A DNA stretch of 62,745 nt from positions 1 to 62,745 of the forward strand of contig JAHEJC010000003.1 in assembly GCA_024639065.1 (NCBI GenBank). The letters run 5' to 3'. The notes under the pieces are model-generated. The model was not told where the DNA came from, did no database searches, and saw only the letters and a list, made by a program, of their open reading frames with translations. This document shows, piece after piece, positions 18,361 through 27,448 of this stretch (position 1 is the first letter of the stretch; each line of letters opens with the position of its first letter). Both the position numbers and the translations under genes were made by a program. Source of the stretch: Lewinellaceae bacterium (GTDB taxonomy: Bacteria > Bacteroidota > Bacteroidia > Chitinophagales > Saprospiraceae).

Positions 18361-21000
18361 CTATTTAATCAGCACCATTTTCTGGGTTGTCCGATCCGAT
18401 TTGGTCTTCAAGGTATAATAATATACTCCTCCCTGATGAAGTTTTGCACCATCTAGCTCAATTTGATGAAATCCTTTCAGCAAAGGAGTTTGATAATTCC
18501 ACACTTCTTTACCAGCAATATCATAAATAGTTAACGTCACCGGACCATCCTCCATTAAATCAAAAGGAATTATTGTATTCTTGCTAAATGGGTTTGGTGT
18601 ATTTTGATATAGTTTAAATGAACCATTTGCAATCAAGTCATTTTTGATAATTACCTGTCCATTTAAATCGTTCTGATCCACTGCTTCATTTACGTGTTTC
18701 GTCAGCTCTAGTCCGGTTTTAGAAATAGATAATAGTTTAACTTCATTGACCGATTCATTATGAGTCCATATTATTTTGGCAACTTGTTCTTCTTTAATCA
18801 TTTTAGCGTTAACATGTAATTCGGTCAACACTCCCTCTTCCAAGTTAATACTAAACATAGCGCCTTTAAATTGTTGCCCATTTTTAGTCCATAACTCGGT
18901 ATTATTTCCATTTTGTCTAGTATAGAGTTCAAGATTTGCCGGTTCTTCCTTGTTTCTCAGCGATGCTCCAGTTCGGGAAAGTGTACCATCAATATCTCCT
19001 AATTTTACACCTATAAAATTTAATGAACTCATTGGATTGGTTACCATAGCCAGATCATATGCTTCTGGAAATGGGTTTTCAAATGGATTTACTGGATTTG
19101 GAAAGACATAATTTGCATCAACAAATCTCCAGGACTTAGATCCTTCTGGCATTGCTTCTCCCCTGTTGAGAATCATAGAGCCCAATTTAAATACATCCAT
19201 TACATCAATTACACCAGAACCATCCACATCAGCAGCAATCATTTTATAAGGTGAATCCAGCTCGATATTACCAGCTACATAGTTGAAAAGCATGATGTAG
19301 TCCAGGGTAGTTACCCCATCTGTAAAATGAATATCTTTATGAGGTTTGACTACATATCCTTGGTCTTTTGCAATATCAATACTGAAATTTCCTAATTGGT
19401 CAGTCATTGTAGAAACCATTCCAACTCCTTCAAAGTTTACTAATGCTTCCTGCACGGCCATTCCACCTTCGGTAACAATATTACCACTCAAGGATACCAC
19501 TGCTTGCTCGCTTGAATCCTGAGGGCACATGCCTAAGTTATCCTGAAGTATCAATGTAGCTGTACAGAAATTTTCATTTCCAAATTCATCGATTACAAAT
19601 ATCTTTATTTCATTGGTGCCTATATCGTCACAATCCAATCTTGAAGGTTCAGCTCTAAAATCCAAATAATGGTTAGGGGTTACATTATCATAGCTCCCTG
19701 CATCAAAAAGTTTGGGATCAATTACGGTATACAGTCCATCATTGTGCCATCCAATATCCGTAACGATTTTGGTATGACAATAAGGCGTGGGCGCATGTTC
19801 GTCCCTCACCGTAATTTTTACTTTACAAGAAGTATGATTATGACATCCATCCGCTACCTTAAAAGTAACCCAATGAACACCCATAGGATAATGCCCACTG
19901 GCATCTGCACCATGGCTATCAGCATATTTTGAATCATTAGTGATATGTAACTTATCACTACAAGATCCGTCACTTAGCGAAGCGGTGGCTTCATCTAGGT
20001 CCACAAAAGCAGTTGAAGCGTTACCTGAAACAGTTACGGTTTTATCTTCTGGACACTCGATTACCGGAGCGCTTCCACCTTTTACTTTAATCAACTGGGT
20101 ATGGGTCCACTTTCCATAACTATTGCTACCGTAGCCACTATTACCATAACTGTTATGATTATAAGAATAAGCATCATAATTACACCAGTCAATTACAGAC
20201 CAGGTACGCAAAATCTTGTAGCAAAAATCAGGTTTATCATGATATCCTGTAGTAACAGGATAGAATATTTCATCATGATAAGAAATGCCTAGTTCACTGC
20301 AATTTCCTTTGTTAGAAAGGTGAGGATAACCATAGTGATCGCCTAAATATTTTGGATCTAAATCGGCTTCACACTCATCCGTCCAAAAATCAGCAGGCCA
20401 ATATTTTACAGGTGATCCATACTCATGGCCTTTAATTTTTACTAGATATTCGCAGTAATGTTGCTTTCCACATTCATCAACTATCTTCCAGGAAACTTTT
20501 ATGTGCCCAATACCACAGTTATTTAAGTGTTTTTCTTTCCAGGGACCAAAAATCTCATAATGACCATAGGAATGCACTTTTGGTTTTTTAAACTGGTAAT
20601 AATGCAAATCATCACAATAGATCCATTCATCATAAGGACATTCTATGGTGAGACTATTGGATTGATAATGGTCATTTTCTACCCAAATTTTCGTATAACA
20701 ATAATGCCATTTACCATAATGATCTTTGATCCTCCAGGTTACTTTGATGTGGCCTGAATAGCAATTTATGTGCTTATCTACCCAAGGGCCTTCAATATGA
20801 TACCCATATCCATGAACCACTGGCTTATAATGGTTATAATCGATATAATGAATATCCGAATAGTTGACATAACCATCATGAGCACATTGAATATCTAATG
20901 ATTCTTCATTATTGGCGTGACTATCAATGTTAAAACCAATCAGGATAAACCCAAGAAATAAAATGTTTTTGGAGATGTTTAATAGTAGAGATCTGTCCAT
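18361..21000 (-). CDS. Secreted His/Tyr-rich protein with dockerin-like module and T9SS sorting domain (879 aa; 'P4')
   Basis: N-terminal His/Tyr-rich tandem repeats (HGYGYHIEGPWVDKHINCYSGHIKVTWRIKDHYGKWHYCY...); RTWSVIDWCNYDAYSYNHNSYGNSGYGSNSYGKWTHTQLIKV; dockerin-like FTDGVTTLDYIMLFNYVAG...ADVDGSGVIDVMDVFKLGSMIL; tail LYQNTPNPFSKNTIIPFDLMEDGPVTLTIYDIAGKEVWNYQ. Confidence 0.88.
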   Translation of the reverse strand: MDRSLLLNISKNILFLGFILIGFNIDSHANNEESLDIQCAHDGYVNYSDIHYIDYNHYKPVVHGYGYHIEGPWVDKHINCYSGHIKVTWRIKDHYGKWHYCYTKIWVENDHYQSNSLTIECPYDEWIYCDDLHYYQFKKPKVHSYGHYEIFGPWKEKHLNNCGIGHIKVSWKIVDECGKQHYCEYLVKIKGHEYGSPVKYWPADFWTDECEADLDPKYLGDHYGYPHLSNKGNCSELGISYHDEIFYPVTTGYHDKPDFCYKILRTWSVIDWCNYDAYSYNHNSYGNSGYGSNSYGKWTHTQLIKVKGGSAPVIECPEDKTVTVSGNASTAFVDLDEATASLSDGSCSDKLHITNDSKYADSHGADASGHYPMGVHWVTFKVADGCHNHTSCKVKITVRDEHAPTPYCHTKIVTDIGWHNDGLYTVIDPKLFDAGSYDNVTPNHYLDFRAEPSRLDCDDIGTNEIKIFVIDEFGNENFCTATLILQDNLGMCPQDSSEQAVVSLSGNIVTEGGMAVQEALVNFEGVGMVSTMTDQLGNFSIDIAKDQGYVVKPHKDIHFTDGVTTLDYIMLFNYVAGNIELDSPYKMIAADVDGSGVIDVMDVFKLGSMILNRGEAMPEGSKSWRFVDANYVFPNPVNPFENPFPEAYDLAMVTNPMSSLNFIGVKLGDIDGTLSRTGASLRNKEEPANLELYTRQNGNNTELWTKNGQQFKGAMFSINLEEGVLTELHVNAKMIKEEQVAKIIWTHNESVNEVKLLSISKTGLELTKHVNEAVDQNDLNGQVIIKNDLIANGSFKLYQNTPNPFSKNTIIPFDLMEDGPVTLTIYDIAGKEVWNYQTPLLKGFHQIELDGAKLHQGGVYYYTLKTKSDRTTQKMVLIK
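20428..20898 (-). repeat. Two tandem ~75-aa His/Tyr-rich protein repeats inside P4
   Basis: LDIQCAHDGYVNYSDIHYIDYNHYKPVVHGYGYHIEGPWVDKHINCYSGHIKVTWRIKDHYGKWHYCYTKIWVE aligned to LTIECPYDEWIYCDDLHYYQFKKPKVHSYGHYEIFGPWKEKHLNNCGIGHIKVSWKIVDECGKQHYCEYLVKIK. Confidence 0.8.
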
Positions 21001-21150
21001 AGAAACACGGGTTTTAGGGTGAAAATTAATAAATGGATAAACAAATTATAAATCGGGGGGATATATCTAAGCTGAAAGATACTAATTTTTCTTCAAGTCA
21101 CCTTTTTAGCTCAATATTTTAACTTTCGCAAGATTTGTACCAAAAACAAA

Positions 21151-21187
21151 GAAAAAGCCCCCCTCCATAACTTTTTGGAGAGAGGCC
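21151..21187 (-). terminator. Rho-independent terminator downstream of the 1614-aa gene
   Basis: Minus strand GGCCTCTCTCC-aaaaagttat-GGAGGGGGGC-TTTTTC. Confidence 0.78.
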
Positions 21188-21243
21188 ATCCCAAAAACCG
21201 ATTTTTCCTTGAAAATCAGTCCAAGTCGAATCAATAGGTGTGA

Positions 21244-24200
21244 TTATTCAATCACCACCATTTTCTTAGTAGCTGTGTAATCCTGAGCATCAAGCTGATA
21301 GTAAAGTACTCCTGAAGCAGGCATGTCTTTCTTATCGACTCGAATTTCATTATATCCTTTTGTAAAGTCACCAGTATATTCCTTCACTATTTTACCCGTC
21401 ACATCGAGTATTTTCAAACTAGCACTTCCTTTCACTGGTAATACAAATCCTATGGTAGTGGTCTTGCTGAATGGGTTTGGATTGTTTTGATACAATTCAA
21501 AGTCCCCTGTTTCAACAAGCGCATCTCCTCTGGTAAATTCTACTGAAACGTTCATCACCTGACCAGCTGCATATGCTTCTGATTTGGTGATTGCAGAATT
21601 AAACTTAAAGGCTTCACTTAAATTGACATTTTGATCTGCTCGTACGACTATATAGAATAAGTCATCTGTTTTGTCGATTGATACAGGCTCAAAGCTGTTC
21701 CAAGAAGTAGTAACCAAACCTTTCTCTGAATTAATGAATCCAAAGTTGTCTTCGCTCACATTAATACTTCCAGACTGGATTTCAGTAATCGTAACGCCAT
21801 TAAGATTTATGGTGAATTGATAACCTTCCACACCTAAGAAGTTCTTAGCTCTCACGGGAATACGGAATTCTTGTCCCGCATTCAATGATTGCTCTTCAAT
21901 AGTGAAGGCCAATTTAGCACCACTTGTTCTGACACTAGCACCGAGTAAACCATTGGCGAGTGCAGTACTATTGACATCTCCGATTTTTATTCCAATCAAG
22001 TCAATCAGATTTTGACCTTCGCTCATCTTGTCGATTACCACTTCAAATGGGAATCCCCAAGGCTGAGTCCGGTCAGCGAATTGATAATCTTTGGACACAA
22101 ATCTCCAGGAGTCGTTATTTGGAAACTCATCATATAACCCAAGGATTAGTTTTCTCAATTCTACAATATCCAATGCAGTAACTGTATTAGACTTGTTAAT
22201 ATCTGCGGCAATAATCTTATATGGAGAACTCAACTTCTGAATTCCTAAGATATGCTTCTGGATAAATACAAGGTCTAACGTACTTACTCCATTGATAAAG
22301 TCATTATTTCTGACTGCTTTTACTCGGTACTGACGATCCATAGGTACACCATTGAAAGCATACAATCCATCAGCTCCAGTGGTAAAGTTTGAAAATGGAT
22401 TCGTACTGGTACGAAGATCAACAGATACATCTTGAACATTTTCACTGTTTTCTGTTGATATCACCCCGGCAATTGACGCCGCTGAGCTATCATTACAAAC
22501 ACCATTACCCTGTATTGAAAGATACGTCTCACAGAAATCATAGTTTCCTGATGCATCCCATACATAGATAGTTACTGGAATGGTACCTACTGAATCACAA
22601 GTAAACTCTCTGGATTGATCATCAATATCGTCAGAGAATGAGAAGGTCAACTCACCTTTGTCACAGTTATCAAAGCTACCCGCATCCAAATCTTTCGCCC
22701 ATACTTTAATAGCTCCTGTGGTAGGCATTAATACAGTAGCTATACCATGGTAACAGTAAGGAGTAGGCTTCTTACAATCTTTCACTTCAAAATCAACATA
22801 ACAAGTATCTTCATTTCCACACTTATCTGAAGCAATCAGATAGGCCCTATGCAATCCTACTGGGAATTGTCCTTTCAATCGATTTTGATCACTTTCTGAG
22901 CTATAGATATAATCATCTTCATCTCCACCTATGAATGGATCCACGTACCATCGGTAAGCGATCTCATCAACAGGGGTACACTCATCTGTGGCAGTACCTA
23001 ATTCGTAATCCACAATAGGTAATATACAATCTTCATCATCTATACAGATCTCAAAGGGATCAGAACAAGCCAGCGTCGGTGCATTTCCATCATATACTTT
23101 GATCACTTGTAGATAAGTCATGATACCATCACCATTATCTTTCAGTTTTCGATATATACATGGTCTTTCTTCACCAGCTCTAACTCTGTCATCAACAATT
23201 ACTTCTGCATAACGATCGTGCAAATCAGGATTGTAAACACACCAGTCAATAATTGTCCAGGTTCTGAAGATTTTATAACAAGCTTCATCCACAATATCAA
23301 ACTTTTGATCTTCATAATTTACTCCAATAAATTCACAATCATCATCACTAATGATAGGATATCCGACCCCATCCTCAGAAGCTTCGAGTATAGGACTAGT
23401 AGTACAATCTACTAATGTATCCCCAGGGAAACATACTTCAAAGTCAGAACGGGCCTTAACCACTATCTTCTGATAACATACTGAAGAATTATCACAGTAA
23501 TCGTACACCGTCCAGGTTCGGGTTAAGTAACCATTTCCACACTCATTGAGATAAGTTTTTGTATCGGTCACAATATCTTTCACTCCGCAATTATCATCAA
23601 TAACTGGTTCATCAAATTGCTCTGTAGGATCAGGCTTGCCATATGAAGGATCATCGTATCGGTCAAGTAACAACCACAGTCGGCAATAGACTGGCTCCCA
23701 GTTTACATTTTCGTAACAAGGATCATGTCCATAACTGTGATCATCTCCATAAACACTATGACCAGGACCGGCATAGTAACCATGTTTTCCACCATTCCAA
23801 GGATAATCATACGCATCCGGATTACAACAGAATGGATCTGAATGGCGCTCTACTGAAATATTTCCAAGCACCTCTATTAGATCTGAATTCCTGAGGGTAT
23901 GTAAGGTCTTCGGATTATCAAAGGTTTTAATGACTTTATCAATGGTAATAGTATCCCAATAAGGCACACCATCACAGAAGATAGTCTTATCATCCGGTGC
24001 ATCACAAATTGGAGCAACTTTATCATCTTTGATTATCTCCACCATACAGTCGTTATACAAATGTGGGAATGTGTACCTGCTTTCACACAATATTGCTAGT
24101 TCAGGATACTTAGCCAGATTTGCTTTCCATTGTAGATACAGCGCATAGTATTTGTCTGTAGGTTCCTGATGTCTCTGGAATTCACAACAAACATAATTAT

Positions 24201-26058
24201 GCTCCACTACATGCGTGTAATCACCTACTAATTTATTCTCTGCAGTATTTATTGCGAAAGTCAAAGGCAAACATTCCTCATCAAAATCATAAACTAAGTC
24301 ATCATAGTTACAACCTAAATAAGGTCGTGGACTTTCATAATGCGTATATCTATGATAATTGACTTTGAAGAAACATGCAAAGTCATCATATACATTGAAG
24401 CAGTACCAGTTATGCTTAGTTCCTTTGAATATATGCGGATCGTATAATGGAAGACCACAAGCTTCATAAACTCTCAACACAACTGTATCTCTTCCACAAT
24501 TTGACAGATCGATATAATCATTAAAAACATAACAATTAATCCAATGCTCAATGGTTTCTTCGATTTCATCTTTCTGCGCATGGTATGCATAATGTCCGAG
24601 ACATTCTTCATACTCAGTTCTCCAATGATTTCTCCAGTATTCAATAGAATCCATTGAAGCTACAGCAAAGTGCAGTTTATTACAACAATTGTCATGACTT
24701 CCATCATCAAGACTCTCAGCATATACTCGAGCCCAGCATTCTTCTGGATCAAGCGTAACTTGAGTAATTTCATCACATATCGGTGTAGGTGGTTGTTCAT
24801 CGACTACATATACAATTTGTTGTACTGTAGTTGAGTTGAGACATCCATCGATCAATATTAGATTGACGACGTGCCAGCCAGCCGGTAAGTAAATACGTTC
24901 CTTGGTCCCGGGTTTTATCTCCCCAGAATAATAGAGGCCTTGAGATACACCATGTCTGGCAGGTACTTCTACTGAGTATCTAACCGTCACCTCATCAAAT
25001 GCATTCCAGCATTCTTTGATAATAGGTGGTCGCACTAGATCCACATGAGCTTTACATTCATGCTTACTGGTATAGCCATAGATTGTATCAATTTTGGCAA
25101 GATCAACTACAGGTGCCAACGTATCAATAATCTTAATCCATTGGGTGCATACTGTGTCTTCTTTTGAACACCAATCAACAATCTTCCACTCTCTACGGAT
25201 TTTGTAAGTATGCCCACAAGCTTCAATTATATGATCTTTGTAATGGGCATAGATCTGACAGAAAGCGGTATTTGGCCATACATAGACTGTATCACCATCA
25301 TTCAATACAAATGGCGGATCTACCAGGCCAATACTGTTCCCTAACGGATCGATAATAGGTTTTGGAATTCGCTTTCCATCTACAATATCATAATACATAG
25401 TATCCTGAAGTCGTGGATCGCAACATTCCAATAGAGTATCCGGGGGACAAACCAGGCTATCCAGAGTCTCTCTTTCAATATAGAGCGTCTGGTCACAAGT
25501 TTGTGAATTTCCCCAAATGTCAAGAGCTCGTACTGTTCTTTCAATACGACCTACAAAATTTAGACTGTCACAATTATAATCGATCCAGCGATGACTGATA
25601 ATTTCAGTCCTGGCGGGATACATACAATTGTCAGTCGGTTCTATTAAAATCGCAGGATATTCTTCAGCTATAAAACAACTGATGGTATCATCCCCACACA
25701 TAATTTGGGGAGGATACTTGTCCTCGATTTTAATTCGACCCCAACAGGAATTGCCTGAAACAGTATCTCGCACTCTATAAATGAGTGTATACTGTATCAA
25801 TCGCTTGTCGACCATGTTGGGAGCCAAGTCAACTGTAAGATCTGGGTACGGATAATCTATTTCAACTACTAAGTTTGAATCAGCACAAGCTGTGAGATCA
25901 CCATTTAAAACATCAGCTACTTCGACCGTACGCATACAGGCAGAATCCATACTGATGTTAACCAAATCGTTACAATTTAATTTACATTCCTGAGCAGATA
26001 AATTATCCAACCCAATCAATGTAAAAAAAGCGGTCAATGTAAACATTAGCTTTTTCAT
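21244..26058 (-). CDS. Giant secreted Cys-rich HYR-like protein with dockerin-like module, cohesin-like domain and T9SS sorting domain (about 1604 aa; 'P5'); internal ATG preferred over track start 26088
   Basis: MKKLMFTLTAFFTLIGLDNLSAQECKLNCNDLVNIS; dockerin-like NDFINGVSTLDLVFIQKHILG...ADINKSNTVTALDIVELRKLILG; cohesin-like NAGQEFRIPVRAKNFLGVEGYQFTINL...LVTTSWNS; tail LYQNNPNPFSKTTTIGFVLPVKGSASLKILDVTGKIVKEY...KKMVVIE. Confidence 0.9.
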   Translation of the reverse strand: MKKLMFTLTAFFTLIGLDNLSAQECKLNCNDLVNISMDSACMRTVEVADVLNGDLTACADSNLVVEIDYPYPDLTVDLAPNMVDKRLIQYTLIYRVRDTVSGNSCWGRIKIEDKYPPQIMCGDDTISCFIAEEYPAILIEPTDNCMYPARTEIISHRWIDYNCDSLNFVGRIERTVRALDIWGNSQTCDQTLYIERETLDSLVCPPDTLLECCDPRLQDTMYYDIVDGKRIPKPIIDPLGNSIGLVDPPFVLNDGDTVYVWPNTAFCQIYAHYKDHIIEACGHTYKIRREWKIVDWCSKEDTVCTQWIKIIDTLAPVVDLAKIDTIYGYTSKHECKAHVDLVRPPIIKECWNAFDEVTVRYSVEVPARHGVSQGLYYSGEIKPGTKERIYLPAGWHVVNLILIDGCLNSTTVQQIVYVVDEQPPTPICDEITQVTLDPEECWARVYAESLDDGSHDNCCNKLHFAVASMDSIEYWRNHWRTEYEECLGHYAYHAQKDEIEETIEHWINCYVFNDYIDLSNCGRDTVVLRVYEACGLPLYDPHIFKGTKHNWYCFNVYDDFACFFKVNYHRYTHYESPRPYLGCNYDDLVYDFDEECLPLTFAINTAENKLVGDYTHVVEHNYVCCEFQRHQEPTDKYYALYLQWKANLAKYPELAILCESRYTFPHLYNDCMVEIIKDDKVAPICDAPDDKTIFCDGVPYWDTITIDKVIKTFDNPKTLHTLRNSDLIEVLGNISVERHSDPFCCNPDAYDYPWNGGKHGYYAGPGHSVYGDDHSYGHDPCYENVNWEPVYCRLWLLLDRYDDPSYGKPDPTEQFDEPVIDDNCGVKDIVTDTKTYLNECGNGYLTRTWTVYDYCDNSSVCYQKIVVKARSDFEVCFPGDTLVDCTTSPILEASEDGVGYPIISDDDCEFIGVNYEDQKFDIVDEACYKIFRTWTIIDWCVYNPDLHDRYAEVIVDDRVRAGEERPCIYRKLKDNGDGIMTYLQVIKVYDGNAPTLACSDPFEICIDDEDCILPIVDYELGTATDECTPVDEIAYRWYVDPFIGGDEDDYIYSSESDQNRLKGQFPVGLHRAYLIASDKCGNEDTCYVDFEVKDCKKPTPYCYHGIATVLMPTTGAIKVWAKDLDAGSFDNCDKGELTFSFSDDIDDQSREFTCDSVGTIPVTIYVWDASGNYDFCETYLSIQGNGVCNDSSAASIAGVISTENSENVQDVSVDLRTSTNPFSNFTTGADGLYAFNGVPMDRQYRVKAVRNNDFINGVSTLDLVFIQKHILGIQKLSSPYKIIAADINKSNTVTALDIVELRKLILGLYDEFPNNDSWRFVSKDYQFADRTQPWGFPFEVVIDKMSEGQNLIDLIGIKIGDVNSTALANGLLGASVRTSGAKLAFTIEEQSLNAGQEFRIPVRAKNFLGVEGYQFTINLNGVTITEIQSGSINVSEDNFGFINSEKGLVTTSWNSFEPVSIDKTDDLFYIVVRADQNVNLSEAFKFNSAITKSEAYAAGQVMNVSVEFTRGDALVETGDFELYQNNPNPFSKTTTIGFVLPVKGSASLKILDVTGKIVKEYTGDFTKGYNEIRVDKKDMPASGVLYYQLDAQDYTATKKMVVIE

Positions 26059-26473
26059 GAAACATCGGTTTTGGTTAATACAAATCATTTTTTGTCATTT
26101 AATTACTAAATAGCAGCTATCGAAAAATCCATAACTGTTTATTCGCAAAACATTCAATGATATATAAGAAAGGAAAGACAACTTTAAATCAGTGTAAATA
26201 TCCATTTATATATATCAAATATGTTTTGAGATTATTAATTATCGTAATATGTTCAAAACTTATGCCAGAAATACTTAATGTTATACATTAAGCAAAAATT
26301 TAATAAGTTTTTTCTGTAATATATAAAGGGAATAAAAAGGAAAGTTGATATTAATAATTATCTTAATATCAATTAGTTATGCATAAATGCATAATAATAA
26401 GCAGCGGTCACTTTTTGGGGATCGATACGGTGAAATAAAGGGAAATGAAATGGAATAATTTACGTGTTTAGCG

Positions 26474-27424
26474 TTATTCCTCTAGCTCCAGATCATCGTC
26501 TAGTTTTACTCGCTTTGGAGTTCGGTTAAGGCTGAGCCCAATAGTAAGTTCATGCGAACCATTGTTGTATACCTGAAAGCCTCCCAAACCTATATCATAA
26601 GAATATGAAAGTCGGAAATTGTTCACTCTAGTTCCAATTAAAAAGGCTACTTTATTTCCTGCACCTAATGAATAACCAAGCCCTCCGATAAGTTGATCAT
26701 CTAAGAAAGAAAGTTTCACATTAAGATCAGCAAAGAAAGGTGAATCTTTAAGTCTCCTTAATAGGATGGAAGGTTCTACTTTAAAATTATAATCTTCTAT
26801 GATAAATCGATGTCCGAGTAAAAGTGTAAAATACTTAAAGAACGTATTGTCTGTATCCGGAGTCATTACCGTCGCTTGATCAATCCTAGCTCGAATCAAA
26901 TTAGGTACCGAGAAACCAAAAATAAACCGTTCCTGGTATTCAGCATAGAACCCAATGGTTGCATCAAAAAATTGAATACCATCAATAGCTTCTTCCAATA
27001 CGGCATCACCCGGTTCGTAAAAATCACTCAATAAAGATCTGTTAGACAAACGATTCTGTTGAAATTCAGTTGTCAATCCAGCACTCATCTTAAATTCATT
27101 TACTTCAAATTGATACGCATATGAAAGTTGAGCTCTATATCGCTGTAGCTCACCCAAATTCTCACTGAATAACATGGCACCCAATCCAACACGATCTGCC
27201 ACTAATCCATCATAACTTAGGGTAAAGGTTTTAGGTGCATCTGCAAAGGTAGCATGTGAGTTTTTATATCCAAATAACAACTCGTGGCTACCCGAAAATC
27301 CGGTATACGCAGGATTAATAAATACCGGGTACAAATGAGCCTGAGAATAGACTCCTCTGTCCTGAGCTTGAATACTTATGATTATTCCTACTGTAAATAA
27401 AACTGAGTATATAATTTTATTCAT
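26474..27424 (-). CDS. PorP/SprF family type IX secretion system outer-membrane protein
   Basis: MNKIIYSVLFTVGIIISIQAQDRGVYSQAHLYPVFINPAYTGFSGSHELLFGYKNSH...DGLVADRVGLGAMLFSENLGELQRYRAQLSYAY: PorP/SprF hallmark (INPAYTG). 24 nt from the upstream type B CTD gene. Confidence 0.92.
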   Translation of the reverse strand: MNKIIYSVLFTVGIIISIQAQDRGVYSQAHLYPVFINPAYTGFSGSHELLFGYKNSHATFADAPKTFTLSYDGLVADRVGLGAMLFSENLGELQRYRAQLSYAYQFEVNEFKMSAGLTTEFQQNRLSNRSLLSDFYEPGDAVLEEAIDGIQFFDATIGFYAEYQERFIFGFSVPNLIRARIDQATVMTPDTDNTFFKYFTLLLGHRFIIEDYNFKVEPSILLRRLKDSPFFADLNVKLSFLDDQLIGGLGYSLGAGNKVAFLIGTRVNNFRLSYSYDIGLGGFQVYNNGSHELTIGLSLNRTPKRVKLDDDLELEE

Positions 27425-27448
27425 GGATTTATAATTACCGGTGTAAAA

